Below are positions 1 through 8,792 of a stretch of DNA of 64,000 bases, piece by piece (position 1 is the stretch's first letter; each line of letters starts with the position of its first letter). The stretch comes from Nocardia niigatensis NBRC 100131. Its GTDB lineage: Bacteria; Actinomycetota; Actinomycetes; Mycobacteriales; Mycobacteriaceae. Under the pieces are notes generated by a model. It made no database searches. It was not told the DNA's origin and worked only from the letters and a program-made list of their open reading frames with translations. The DNA is taken from positions 124,001 to 188,000 of the forward strand of contig NZ_BAGC01000035.1 in NCBI RefSeq assembly GCF_000308655.1, given 5' to 3'. The translations under genes were made by a program, and so were the position numbers.

Positions 1-2
1 CC

Positions 3-71
3 TCCCTGGGTGATGCGAACGCGGTTTACGAGTTCTTCGTCGAGGGCCGCGACCGCGCCGGCGAATCGTGA
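3..71 (+). CDS. C-terminal tip of an unidentified protein (5' truncated by window)
   Basis: The frame beginning at base 3 is open from the window edge to a TGA at 69-71 and encodes 22 residues ending VEGRDRAGES. Composition looks coding (acidic/basic mix, strong third-position GC). It is convergent with the WD40 gene, with a gap of about 100 bases. Too short to assign a family. Confidence 0.4.
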   Translation, partial: SLGDANAVYEFFVEGRDRAGES

Positions 72-171
72 CAATTACGGACCTCTGGTCACTGTTGAAT
101 GTGGGCGCCCCAGGATATGACCTGATTCGTTGCCGGGGACATGAGATCGCCGTTCCACCGGAGGTTTTCGA

Positions 172-3100
172 TCAGACCGCGAGTTCCCAATCGAGCGCCC
201 AGAGCCGGAGGGTCTCGTCCCGATCCGCGGTGAACAGATAGTTGGCGTCAGGGGTCACGGAGAGGGTTGTCGTTCCCCGCATCTGGCCGTCCAGCCTGCG
301 CACGCAGGCACCGGTCGAGACATCCCACACTCGGACGACCGGTTCGGTGCTCGCTGTGAAGAGGAACCGTCCATCCGAACTTGCTTCGATTTGGTGGCTG
401 ATGGACTGCCGCGGTTCGACGAACCTGCGCATGGTGTCACCGGTCGCGGCATCCAGCATGGCGATGCCTCCGCCGGCCGCGGCCAGAACAATGCCGGTGT
501 CGCCGCTCAGGCATACGGACAACACATATTCGAGCGGCGACTGAACGGTCCGCAGGCATCGGCCGGACCTCGGCTCCCACAGGCTGATCAGATCGCTGTC
601 GTTCACTGCTATCGCACGATTACCGTCGGGAGAAATCCACAGCGTCCTGGTCGCCCTTCCGGTGGGCGTCAGTGAGTGAAGCTCCTTGCCCAGGAGCAGA
701 TCCCACACCGTCATGGTCGCGGTTCCCCGGTGTGAGACCAGGGCCAGACGCGCATCCGCGTCGAAGACGGCCCGGTGAAGGCGGGGAACGTTATACGAGG
801 CCAAACCCTCGCCGGACGACATCGACCAAGCCTTGATGGTGCCGTCCCCCGCAGACACGAGCCTGCCACCGTCACTGGCCAGTCGAAGTTGGTCCACGGA
901 TCGCTGCTGAGAGTCGATCACGCGGCTTCGGAGTCCCGTGGTCAGGTCCCAAATCTGAAGTCTTCCATCGACGTCGCTGTACACGCCGAGGCGGGCGTCG
1001 GATGTCAGATCGAGACTGCGGCCGTTGACACTGTCACGGTATTCGCCGGTGCGAGCAGCGAGAGTGGCTGCGGGCCACGCGGATCGGAGGCCGGTGCGCG
1101 TCACTCGGTCACCCAGGGCACGCCACGCCGTCATGACCCGTGGCGTGCGTTCGAACCCAGTTAGGGACCGCGCTGCGGTGAGGCGGGTGAATGCCTCCTC
1201 ACAGCGGCCGGCAGTCGTGGCATCCCGCGCGGCCGCGAGCAATGCTCGGTGCTGGGCGGCGGCGCGATTCAGCTCGCTGTGGCGATAGGGGCGGGTCAGC
1301 TGGGCGGGCGCGCTGAATCCGCCGGGCAACCGCCACGAGCGCGCGACATTGTCGAAGCCGGCCGACAGGGCGGTCCGATCATCCGGGCCCAGCGATACGG
1401 CGCTGATGGTGTCGTGGTGTGCCCGAAAGGTGCGCAGGCAGCGGCCGTGCGCGAGATCCCAGTAGGTGAGCGGTCCGTGGCTGTCGCCGAGCAGCAGAAA
1501 GCGCGAGTCCGCGCTCAGCGCAGCCGACTTGACGGCCGAATCCGAGGGGAGCCGCACAGCGCGGACGCAACGGTGCCGCACCAGATCCCAGACGCGGATC
1601 ACCTTGTCACCGCCCAGTACGACCGCATGATCGCCACCTGGACCGAGCCATAGGTCGTGGATTGTGCCGGGATAGTCGGCTACCTGCCAAGGGCAGTTTC
1701 CGTATGTCAGGTTCCAGAGTTGCAGGCCGGCGTGGTTGGACGACAACGCGTATCGCCCATCCGGGACGACCTCGAGATACCTGAGGCCAGGGGCGCCGTC
1801 GAGAGTCATCGAATGGCGGCCCGTGCGCAGGTCCCAGACCTGAATCCGGCCATCCGGCTCGGCCCACATCGCGACGCTCCCGTCCCGGTTCACCCGGACT
1901 GCGGACCTCGCGGTATTCAGCGTGAGGGAATCCGGATCTGCCCGGAGCTTGCACAGGTTGTACCGGCGACCGGCGATCCTGTTCAGCTCGTTCTGCTCGT
2001 CGGCTCGCCGTCTTCGTTCGGGCCCGTTGCCGTTGATCCATTTGGTGACGTCCACGGACCGGATCTGGCGGCCGCCGGCCAAGTCCCAGAAACGCACAGT
2101 GCGATCCCAGCCGGCGGATATCCCGTACTGCCCATCAGCGCTGATATCAACGGAACAGACGCGATCTGTGTGGCCGGACAGTCTTCTCACTCGCCGGCCG
2201 GAGTGCACATCCCACAGGCTGACCGCGCGGTCGGCGCCTCCGGTCAGTGCGAATCGGTGGTCGGGGGTGAGCCTGATCGAATGCTCAGGGGGGATCGCGT
2301 CTCGCGTGTAGTTCTGCCACGGAATCGATATCGCAGCGAGGCGCCGGGCATGGGCGTCGGTACTCGTCCAGAGGAGTTCGGCGATGTCCTGGAGATCCCC
2401 GGCGTTCTGCTGGTCATCGGCGATATCGATGAGGAGTCGTCCAGCAGATACGAGGTCGCCGCGCTCCATGTGAATCAGGGACGAAAGCCGCCGGACCTGC
2501 CAGGTGTCGTCGAGATCCGCACGCAGCGCCTCGATTTCGCCGAGCAGTCCTTCGTCGGTGACGGCGCCGCGCCGCCACCGCAGCAGTCCCGAATTGTAGG
2601 TAGCCGCGAGATGCCGCGGGTCGGCCCTCAGTGCTGCCCGGAAGAGCTGATCCGCCTCGTCTGCCCGGCCCAGGTCCAGCAGCGATGTCGCGTGGTTGGA
2701 CAACTCATCCGCCAGCGGCTCGAGTGCCTGCGGAACCATTCTCGGATAGGCGATTCCACCCGAAACCTCGCGGTAGAGCTCGATGATCTCGGCAGCGACA
2801 GCCCTCATCGGACCAGGCCGCGGTGAGGGATCGGGACTTGTACAGCGTTCGAGTAGCGCAGCCAGTGCTGTCGGCATTGTGGTCATCGGCTCGCGAGTGC
2901 CGGTGAACATCTGCCGGACCGACTCGGCATAGCCGCGCACATCGGTGCCTCCGAGCCCCGTGACCTTGACTGCGATATCACCGCCGGACGAATCGATCAG
3001 GATGGTGGCGGGCTCGATGCTCCGGTTCACGGGGGTCCGGCCCTGAACATGGTCGAGACCCCACGCCAACTGGATCGCGATATCCAGGATACGGAGCAGG

Positions 3101-3456
3101 GCCCCGCCCGGCGCTCCCTGATATAGCCGGCCGTCCTCGATCCAGCCCGGCAGATCGCCATCGGGTAGATACTCCGCGAACAGCACTGGGACGCCGGCGA
3201 TCTCGCGGACGTAGTGACAGCGGCAGACGTTCGGGTGCGACCAGAGTCGCAGCCAGGCCGCCGCCTCACGAACGAACCGCGCATGCTCTCCTGGCGCCTG
3301 CAACACATCCGTATTCGGAACAATCGCCGCCAGATCGAGACTCCAGTGCCGATGGCGAACCTGATAAACCTGTCTCGTACGCCCCATTCCGATAAGCCGG
3401 ACCACATCGAAAGAACGATCCACGACGTCACCCGCACGCCACAGCGGTTGCTCCAT
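172..3456 (-). CDS. Pseudokinase-TPR-WD40 repeat protein
   Basis: A protein of about 1094 residues. Residues ~15-235 have the layout of a bacterial Ser/Thr kinase (glycine-rich GMGRTRQV near 23-30, an alpha-C-like REAAAWLRLWSHPNV), but the catalytic signature is lost. The VAIK lysine is absent (LDLAAIV), the HRD loop reads NRSIEPATILID, and DFG is replaced by VTGLGG. Residues ~255-300 form a TPR-like helix pair. The rest is two blocks of WD40 repeats (SLWDVHSGR, RFWDL, IQVWDLRTGR, RVWDLV, RLWALD) separated by a helical stretch. Start ATG at 3456 is chosen because a GGGGGG stretch lies about 5 nt upstream and the kinase homology begins directly after; an ATG 23 codons upstream is possible. It probably acts as a regulatory or scaffold protein rather than a kinase. 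It has no signal peptide or membrane segment, and no partner is evident. Confidence 0.85.
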   Translation of the reverse strand: MEQPLWRAGDVVDRSFDVVRLIGMGRTRQVYQVRHRHWSLDLAAIVPNTDVLQAPGEHARFVREAAAWLRLWSHPNVCRCHYVREIAGVPVLFAEYLPDGDLPGWIEDGRLYQGAPGGALLRILDIAIQLAWGLDHVQGRTPVNRSIEPATILIDSSGGDIAVKVTGLGGTDVRGYAESVRQMFTGTREPMTTMPTALAALLERCTSPDPSPRPGPMRAVAAEIIELYREVSGGIAYPRMVPQALEPLADELSNHATSLLDLGRADEADQLFRAALRADPRHLAATYNSGLLRWRRGAVTDEGLLGEIEALRADLDDTWQVRRLSSLIHMERGDLVSAGRLLIDIADDQQNAGDLQDIAELLWTSTDAHARRLAAISIPWQNYTRDAIPPEHSIRLTPDHRFALTGGADRAVSLWDVHSGRRVRRLSGHTDRVCSVDISADGQYGISAGWDRTVRFWDLAGGRQIRSVDVTKWINGNGPERRRRADEQNELNRIAGRRYNLCKLRADPDSLTLNTARSAVRVNRDGSVAMWAEPDGRIQVWDLRTGRHSMTLDGAPGLRYLEVVPDGRYALSSNHAGLQLWNLTYGNCPWQVADYPGTIHDLWLGPGGDHAVVLGGDKVIRVWDLVRHRCVRAVRLPSDSAVKSAALSADSRFLLLGDSHGPLTYWDLAHGRCLRTFRAHHDTISAVSLGPDDRTALSAGFDNVARSWRLPGGFSAPAQLTRPYRHSELNRAAAQHRALLAAARDATTAGRCEEAFTRLTAARSLTGFERTPRVMTAWRALGDRVTRTGLRSAWPAATLAARTGEYRDSVNGRSLDLTSDARLGVYSDVDGRLQIWDLTTGLRSRVIDSQQRSVDQLRLASDGGRLVSAGDGTIKAWSMSSGEGLASYNVPRLHRAVFDADARLALVSHRGTATMTVWDLLLGKELHSLTPTGRATRTLWISPDGNRAIAVNDSDLISLWEPRSGRCLRTVQSPLEYVLSVCLSGDTGIVLAAAGGGIAMLDAATGDTMRRFVEPRQSISHQIEASSDGRFLFTASTEPVVRVWDVSTGACVRRLDGQMRGTTTLSVTPDANYLFTADRDETLRLWALDWELAV

Positions 3457-3544
3457 CCAGCCCCCCGGTCCACTCGCTTCGACGGTCAAAGTACCCCGCC
3501 CTGGGCGGATCCGGATCAGCAGCACGATGCGGCCGTGCTTCCAC

Positions 3545-3850
3545 GGGCTGATACTCGGACACCGATCGCGCGATCAGGGGTTTGCGGGCTACGCCGCAGT
3601 AGCAGAAGACCTTGGCGTCGAATGCGGGTGGGATATCGGTGGTTTCCGTGAGGCCCAGCGGCGTGGGGGACTATGCCGGGGGAGATGAGGTCGAGGCCGG
3701 TGAACCAGGCGGTGAGTTCTTCGTGGGTGCGGACCTGCACGGGCATTGTGCGGATGCGGTAGACGTTCTGGGCGGCTGCTACCTGCGCGGGGGCGAAATC
3801 GGCTGTGATGGTGCAGATTACAAGGAAGGAACCGGGGGCGAGGGTGCCTT
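3545..3850 (-). pseudogene. 3' remnant of a SAM-dependent methyltransferase (Methyltransf_19 type)
   Basis: In one minus frame the translation reads APGSFLVICTITADF...VQVRTHEELTAWFTGLDLISPGIVP, the C-terminal pattern of the actinobacterial Methyltransf_19 family. After that the homology continues in another frame (LTETTDIPPAF, then VFCYCGVARKP, the usual family C-terminus). So only the last third survives, with at least one frameshift near 3660-3680 and no N-terminal SAM-binding part. It lies just upstream of the WD40 gene on the same strand. The assignment rests on remembered family patterns. Confidence 0.6.
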
Positions 3851-4062
3851 CCCACCTCGATCGCACGCATCGTGCTCTCCTCTCGAATCTCAGCTCGGGC
3901 GATCCATGCGGCTCGGCGCTCCCACGTCCGCCCGGTGGTTGCCGCCGGATCTTGTTCCGCTGCATTGACGTACGGCGGCGGGGAAACGTGACCCGAGGCC
4001 GCCCGGTCACGTTTTCCGGCGCCGTTCGTCATCGAGGTGAAGGCAGAGATCGAGGAGGATTC

Positions 4063-4128
4063 GTGCACGATGACCAGTTTCTGGCCGACCGGTTCGAAGG
4101 GCACCGCATACGGCTGCGGTCGGTCGCC
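4063..4128 (+). pseudogene. N-terminal scrap of an ECF sigma factor
   Basis: A 22-codon stretch starting GTG reads VHDDQFLADRFEGHRIRLRSVA, matching the first residues of SigJ/SigG-like ECF factors (FLADRFEEHRxRLRAVAYRMLGS). Homology stops before region 2, right where the terminator hairpin of the neighbouring tRNA begins. A GAGGAGG-like stretch lies just upstream, so the original translation start may be preserved. Confidence 0.4.
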
Positions 4129-4142
4129 GCGAGAACGAAATA

Positions 4143-4178
4143 CGGGCGGTCGTGGAGAAGTTTCTCCATAACCGCCCG
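4143..4178 (-). terminator. Rho-independent terminator of tRNA-Leu copy 1
   Basis: On the minus strand, 8-bp outer arms (CGGGCGGT/ACCGCCCG) and 6-bp inner arms (GGAGAA/TTCTCC) form a long hairpin starting 16 nt after the tRNA. It is followed by a T-rich tail (TATTTCGTTC). Confidence 0.7.
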
Positions 4179-4193
4179 CGGGCTTATCGACTG

Positions 4194-4278
4194 TGTCCGG
4201 AGGGGGACTTGAACCCCCACGCCCTAATACGGGCACTAGCACCTCAAGCTAGCGCGTCTGCCATTCCGCCACCCGGAC
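4194..4278 (-). tRNA. tRNA-Leu (anticodon GAG), copy 1
   Basis: 85 nt. The acceptor arms GTCCGGG and CTCCGGAC pair, and the discriminator is A. The anticodon stem CTAGC/GCTAG encloses loop TTGAGGT, giving anticodon GAG (reads CUC/CUU). There is a long class II variable arm and T-loop TTCAAGT. CCA is not encoded. The sequence is identical over all 85 nt to the copy at 8701-8785, in opposite orientation. Confidence 0.95.
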
Positions 4279-4373
4279 CGGTGATGCTGCACAAGATTAG
4301 CGGAGAGGTTGGCGGAAATGGAAATCGGAGCTTGGCCAGGCGAAATGAGGTGCGCGAGGGGAGGTTTGGGGGG

Positions 4374-4682
4374 CTAGTGGAGGATGCCCGCCAGATTCGC
4401 GTTCTTGATGGGGGTGTCCTTGTTGGCCTGGACCTGGCAGAGGCCTTGGACGGCGGCCATGGAGAGGTCGACCTGGGTGCCGGCGGGTTCGTGGTCGCTG
4501 CCCGTCTGCTGCTTGATGAACTTGGTGATGGTGATGCGCTGGGTGTCGGCGTTCTGGGCGAGGTAGTCGCTGCACTTGGTGTCGCCACCCTGGTTGAGAG
4601 CCTTCTCGACATCCGAGCAACCCGAGAGCAGGGCGACGGTCAGTGCGGCGGCGGCCACGGCCGTCCATCGGGCGGTGTTCAT
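4374..4682 (-). CDS. HdeA-like secreted lipoprotein
   Basis: 102 residues. A positively charged start, a hydrophobic segment and the lipobox LLSGC (Cys22) predict a lipoprotein anchored outside the cytoplasmic membrane. The mature part carries KCSDYLAQNADTQRITITKFI and a second cysteine in GLCQVQANKD, the two-cysteine pattern of actinobacterial HdeA-like acid-stress proteins (here an inference from pattern). Two adjacent ATGs exist; the second (4682) is better spaced from GAGGA, the first is 4685. It is divergent from the UvrA-like gene across a 165-bp region holding a CRP-type palindrome. Confidence 0.75.
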   Translation of the reverse strand: MNTARWTAVAAAALTVALLSGCSDVEKALNQGGDTKCSDYLAQNADTQRITITKFIKQQTGSDHEPAGTQVDLSMAAVQGLCQVQANKDTPIKNANLAGILH

Positions 4683-4799
4683 CATGCGTTCCTCGTGGGT
4701 CGTGCGCGGCGGTGTGTCGGCCGTGCGATCGACCGCCACTGTAGATGGGCGCGACCGCTCGGCAATCGGGGCTGGACCCGGAGATCCGAGCCAATTCAC

Positions 4800-4815
4800 T
4801 GTGATTTGTATCACA
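4800..4815. promoter_or_regulatory. Perfect CRP/FNR-family palindrome TGTGA-N6-TCACA
   Basis: TGTGATTTGTATCACA matches the CRP consensus in all ten core positions. It is also the site type bound by mycobacterial CRP. It lies 32 bp before the UvrA-like start and about 118 bp before the lipoprotein start, so it could control either or both divergent genes. Confidence 0.75.
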
Positions 4816-4847
4816 TTTCACCGCACGTTGAGGGGGGTCGTACTGGC

Positions 4848-7130
4848 ATGGTGGGGGACATGTCCCCGGCCTCCACCGAAACGATTCGGATCCTCGGCGC
4901 CCGCGAGCACAATCTGCGCAACGTCTCGATCGACATTCCCAAGAACAAGATCACCGTCTTCACCGGCGTCTCCGGATCCGGCAAGTCGTCCATCGTTTTC
5001 GACACCATCGCCATCGAATCCCAACGGCAGCTGTACGCCACCTTCCCGGCCTTCATCCTGAATTTCCTGCCCCGCTACGAACGCCCGCACGCGGAGGCCA
5101 TCGAGAACCTGACCGCGCCGGTCATCATCGACCAGCAGGCGGTCGGCGGCGGCCCGCGCTCGACCGTCGGCACCATGACCGACATCTACGCGCTGATCCG
5201 AGCCCTGTTCGCGCGCTTCGGTTCTCCATCCACCGGACTGGTCTACGACTATTCGTTCAACACACCCCAGGGCATGTGCACCGAATGCGACGGACTCGGC
5301 GTGACCATTACCGCCGACCCCGCCAAACTCGTGGACCGCACGAAATCGCTCAACGAGGGCGCACTACTGGTGCCCGGTTACACCGTCGGCAGCGGTGATT
5401 GGCAGATGTACGTGAACTCGGGCCGGTTCGACCCGGACAAGAAACTCGACGAATACGACGAGACGGAATGGCACGAGCTGCTTCATGGCACCGGCGGCAA
5501 AGTGGAATTGTCTTTCGCGAAAGGCACCTGGAAGGCAAATTACGAAGGCCTGGTCGATAAGTTCACCCGCACCCGGCTCAAGCGCGACACTTCCGGGCTG
5601 TCGGAGAAGACCCGCGAGCAGATCCAGCGGTTTCTCACCGAGGGCGTGTGCCCGGCCTGCCAGGGCGCGCGGTTGAATCCGAAAGCCTTGGCCACCGCCA
5701 TCAATGGACGCAATATCGCCGACTGGTCGCGATTGCAGATCACGGATCTGATCGAGGTGCTGGGAGAGATCGACGACCCGGCCGCCGTCCCGCTGGCCGC
5801 GGCCACCCGGGTCGCGCTCGAACGCGTCGCCGACATCGGCCTGGGCTATCTGAGCCTGGACCGCGCCACCTCGACCCTGTCCGGCGGTGAGGGCCAGCGC
5901 CTGAAGATGATCAAGCACCTGGGCAGCACCCTCGTCGGGATGACCTACATCTTCGACGAACCCAGCGTCGGCCTGCACCCGCGTGATGTCGGCCGGCTCA
6001 ACGACATGCTGGAGGCGCTGCGCGACAAGGGGAATACCGTGCTGGTCGTCGAGCACGACCCGGATGTCATCCAGATCGCCGACCACATCGTGGATGTCGG
6101 TCCCCGCGCGGGCGTCCACGGCGGCGAGGTCGTCTTCACCGGCAGCTTCGCCGAACTGCGGCAGGCCGACACCCCCACCGGCGCGGGACTGCGCCGCACC
6201 TTCGGGGTCAAGGAGAGCTTCCGGTCCGCGACCGGGGTGCTGACGGTAGCGAATGCCAACGCGCACAACCTGAAAGATGTCACCGTCGCCATCCCGACCG
6301 GCATTCTGACCGCCATCACCGGTGTCGCGGGCTCGGGCAAGAGCAGCCTCATCCGCGACGAATTCCTGGTCCGCCACCCGGAATCGGTCTTCGTGGACCA
6401 GTCGGCCGTCGCCGCCTCCTCCCGATCCACGCCCGCCACCTACCTCGGGCTCATGGATCCGATTCGCAAGCTGTTCGCCAAGGCCACCGGTGAACCGGCC
6501 GGCCTGTTCAGCTTCAACTCCGACGGCGCCTGCACCGAGTGCGGCGGCCGCGGCGTGATCATCACCGAGATCGCCTACATGGACCCGGTCACCACCCACT
6601 GTGAATCCTGCGACGGGCGGCGGTTTTCCGACCGGGTGCTGGCGCTCACTCTGCGCGGCAAGTCCATCGCCGATGTCCTGGAACTGTCTGCCGAGGCGGC
6701 CGTGGAGTTCTTCCCCGAGAAGGCACTGAATGCCAAGTTGCGCACCATGAACGAGGTCGGCCTGGACTATCTGAGCCTCGGCCAGGCCATGAGCACGCTC
6801 TCCGGCGGTGAACGCCAGCGCATGAAACTCGCGACGCAGTTGCAGAACACCGGAACGGTCTACGTCCTCGACGAACCCACCACCGGCCTGCACATGTCCG
6901 ACGTCGACACCCTGCTCACGCTCATGGACAATCTGGTCGATCGCGGCAACACGGTGGTGGTCATCGAGCACAACCTGGACGTGGTGGCGCACGCGGACTG
7001 GGTCATCGACCTCGGGCCCGACGGCGGCAAGAACGGCGGCGAGGTCGTGTTCACCGGCACCCCCGCCCAACTGCTCACCGATCCGATCTCGCTCACCGGG
7101 AAGTACCTGCGCCGCTACAGGTCCGCCTGA
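4848..7130 (+). CDS. Short UvrA-like ABC ATPase (drug-resistance/UvrA2 type)
   Basis: 760 residues, far shorter than housekeeping UvrA (~940-970), which fits the DrrC/UvrA2-like subfamily. Two ABC modules are visible: Walker A GVSGSGKSS at ~40-48 with signature LSGGEGQRL near 344, then Walker A GVAGSGKSS near 492 with signature LSGGERQRM near 650. Zinc-type cysteine pairs are seen at CTECDG (~144), CPACQG (~267), CTECGG and CESCDG. The UvrB-binding domain is reduced, as in that subfamily. The open frame extends back through the tRNA, but ATG 4848 (after GAGGGGGG) precedes the homology; ATG 4860 is an alternative. The 3' end overlaps the convergent Sel1-repeat gene by 16 bp. Likely role: DNA damage or intercalating-drug tolerance. 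Confidence 0.92.
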   Translation: MVGDMSPASTETIRILGAREHNLRNVSIDIPKNKITVFTGVSGSGKSSIVFDTIAIESQRQLYATFPAFILNFLPRYERPHAEAIENLTAPVIIDQQAVGGGPRSTVGTMTDIYALIRALFARFGSPSTGLVYDYSFNTPQGMCTECDGLGVTITADPAKLVDRTKSLNEGALLVPGYTVGSGDWQMYVNSGRFDPDKKLDEYDETEWHELLHGTGGKVELSFAKGTWKANYEGLVDKFTRTRLKRDTSGLSEKTREQIQRFLTEGVCPACQGARLNPKALATAINGRNIADWSRLQITDLIEVLGEIDDPAAVPLAAATRVALERVADIGLGYLSLDRATSTLSGGEGQRLKMIKHLGSTLVGMTYIFDEPSVGLHPRDVGRLNDMLEALRDKGNTVLVVEHDPDVIQIADHIVDVGPRAGVHGGEVVFTGSFAELRQADTPTGAGLRRTFGVKESFRSATGVLTVANANAHNLKDVTVAIPTGILTAITGVAGSGKSSLIRDEFLVRHPESVFVDQSAVAASSRSTPATYLGLMDPIRKLFAKATGEPAGLFSFNSDGACTECGGRGVIITEIAYMDPVTTHCESCDGRRFSDRVLALTLRGKSIADVLELSAEAAVEFFPEKALNAKLRTMNEVGLDYLSLGQAMSTLSGGERQRMKLATQLQNTGTVYVLDEPTTGLHMSDVDTLLTLMDNLVDRGNTVVVIEHNLDVVAHADWVIDLGPDGGKNGGEVVFTGTPAQLLTDPISLTGKYLRRYRSA

Positions 7131-7972
7131 CGAAAAGCCTCAGGGGTACTGGTTTCCGCGGCGCCGGCGGCCCGCCAGAACCCGGCCTCGCCGGAATTGC
7201 CGCGGCGATTGAGAAGTTCGGCCAGACCCGCCATGGCACGGGTATCACCATGGGTGGCCGCGGTGCGCCACCAGCGTTCGGCCTCGGTGAAATCGCCCCG
7301 CCGATAGCGGAAGACACCGAGGTCGTACGCGGCAGCCGGATGACCGAATTCGGCTGCCTGCGTCCATAGTTGGCAGGCCTGTTCGTCGTCGCCGCGACTC
7401 TGCATGGCGACACCCAGCTCGTAGAGCGCGTTCTGATAACGGCTGGCATCGGCGGCCGGAGCCGGGGGTGGCGGGCTGATTGCGGTGGTGAGTTCGACGA
7501 CCAGTTCGCCGAAGTCGGGCGGGCCGACGCCGGTGCTGCAGTGCAGGACCGTCATGCCGGGTTCGCGCGTGATGAGCAACCCGTAGTTACCGGCCCAGGA
7601 GAGGGTGTCCCCGCTGTCGTCCACCCAGACCGGGGTCAGGGTGATGGCGGCATCGTCCTCGGCCGGGCACACCTCGAGTTCGATGCCGCCCGCCATCGCA
7701 TCGCTCCAGACGTCAACCCCCCTGAGCCAGCGGCCGTCCAGCAACACATCGCCGCGGTCAACGGCGAGACCGATGCCGAGGCTGTGGACGCCGGGCAGCG
7801 GGGCGGCGCTGCGCAGGGCGAGCCGGACCGTCATGGGGGAGCCGCCGACAACTTCCGAGTGCAGGGGGTAGACCTGCACTCCGTTCCAGTTCACGGGGTC
7901 TGCGCTGTCGTATCGGTCCGCCAATGATGGTGCGGTCGTGGCCGACTCGGCGTACGTGTACAACCCCTTCAT
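7115..7972 (-). CDS. Sel1/TPR-repeat protein with unknown N-terminal domain
   Basis: 285 residues. Residues ~190-275 contain consecutive Sel1-like helical repeats (ALYELGVAMQSRGDDEQACQLW, AAAYDLGVFRYRRGDFTEAERWW, RAMAGLAELLNRRGNSGEAGFW). The first ~165 residues are beta-rich, with conserved-looking acidic and tryptophan positions but no family I recognise. ATG 7972 follows GGAAGG at about 8 nt; the longer open frame upstream runs through the second tRNA and is not coding. Probably a cytoplasmic protein-interaction scaffold. Divergent from mihF. Confidence 0.8.
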   Translation of the reverse strand: MKGLYTYAESATTAPSLADRYDSADPVNWNGVQVYPLHSEVVGGSPMTVRLALRSAAPLPGVHSLGIGLAVDRGDVLLDGRWLRGVDVWSDAMAGGIELEVCPAEDDAAITLTPVWVDDSGDTLSWAGNYGLLITREPGMTVLHCSTGVGPPDFGELVVELTTAISPPPPAPAADASRYQNALYELGVAMQSRGDDEQACQLWTQAAEFGHPAAAYDLGVFRYRRGDFTEAERWWRTAATHGDTRAMAGLAELLNRRGNSGEAGFWRAAGAAETSTPEAFRQADL

Positions 7973-8245
7973 CTGCCCCGCCTTCCGCCGGTGCCCGGTG
8001 ATGTTCGGCCCACCGTAATACCGATGCCACCCATCGCGTCCCCTATTTGCCGGCTCCGCTCTCCAGCAAACTCCTGGTCGCCTGACCGGTGTATTTTCGA
8101 GGGTGCGAGCAGTACCCGGTGTCTGCATTTCGCCGGTCGATCGACGTGTCGGCCACGTCCACGCGGTGTGTCGTACTTGCGGAGGGCCCGGTGTCATGTT
8201 GAATCGTCGGCGACGTACCAGCGAACGAGTGAAAGGTAAGGACAT

Positions 8246-8560
8246 ATGGCTCTGCCCACCATGACCCCCGAACAACGCTCCGAGGCGCTGGCGAAGGCCG
8301 CGGCGGTTCGTAAGGCCCGCTCGGAACTCATCGCGCAGGTCAAGAAGGGGTCGGTCAGCCTCGCCGACGTGCTCAAGCGCGCCGACAAGGAAGACCTGGT
8401 CAAGAAGACGAAGGTGGCGGCGGTCATCAAGGCGCTCCCGGGCATCGGCCCGGTCAAGGCGGCCAAGCTGATGGACGAGGCCGAAATCCCCGCGGACCGT
8501 CGTATCGGCGGCCTGGGTTCCCGGCAGCGTGCCGCCCTGCTGGAGGCGTTGAAGGCCTGA
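8246..8560 (+). CDS. mihF: Integration host factor, actinobacterial type (mIHF)
   Basis: 104 residues. It matches mycobacterial IHF across its length: a basic N-terminal helix (RSEALAKAAAVRKARSE), the ADVL..ADKEDLVKKTKV segment and the helix-two-turn-helix LPGIGPVKAAKLMDE...IGGLGSRQRAALLEAL. It binds DNA and acts as a nucleoid-associated protein. RBS GAAAGG lies 9 nt before ATG. In mycobacteria mihF sits between pyrF and gmk; here it stands alone between a Sel1 gene and tRNA-Leu, so it may be a second copy. A strong hairpin follows. Confidence 0.95.
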   Translation: MALPTMTPEQRSEALAKAAAVRKARSELIAQVKKGSVSLADVLKRADKEDLVKKTKVAAVIKALPGIGPVKAAKLMDEAEIPADRRIGGLGSRQRAALLEALKA

Positions 8561-8576
8561 GATCGGGGGGTGGCCT

Positions 8577-8600
8577 GCCGGGTCGCGCAGCCGACCCGGC
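8577..8600 (+). terminator. Hairpin after mihF
   Basis: Perfect 9-bp stem GCCGGGTCG/CGACCCGGC with a 6-nt loop, 17 nt after the mihF stop. No T-tract, as is common in high-GC actinobacteria. Confidence 0.65.
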
Positions 8601-8700
8601 GGCAACCACTCCCACCGCCTTCGTATCCTCGGTAAATCCGCAGGACAGGGGCCGATTTGGTCCAGACGGCCCGATCCGATAACCTTGCTGAGCACCACCG

Positions 8701-8785
8701 GTCCGGGTGGCGGAATGGCAGACGCGCTAGCTTGAGGTGCTAGTGCCCGTATTAGGGCGTGGGGGTTCAAGTCCCCCTCCGGACA
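8701..8785 (+). tRNA. tRNA-Leu (anticodon GAG), copy 2
   Basis: 85 nt, identical to the copy at 4194-4278 and inverted relative to it, with the same cloverleaf and GAG anticodon. The few bases just before it (CACCG) are also shared. CCA is not encoded. It lies 100 bp after the mihF hairpin. Confidence 0.95.
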
Positions 8786-8792
8786 CAATGTC

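Noticed and set aside
4152..4847. N-terminal extension of the UvrA-like frame
   Set aside because: It runs through tRNA-Leu and antisense to the lipoprotein; homology and RBS support ATG 4848.
5364..7070. A 568-codon minus-strand open frame
   Set aside because: Antisense shadow of the UvrA-like gene with low-complexity Gly/Asp/Val composition and no motif.
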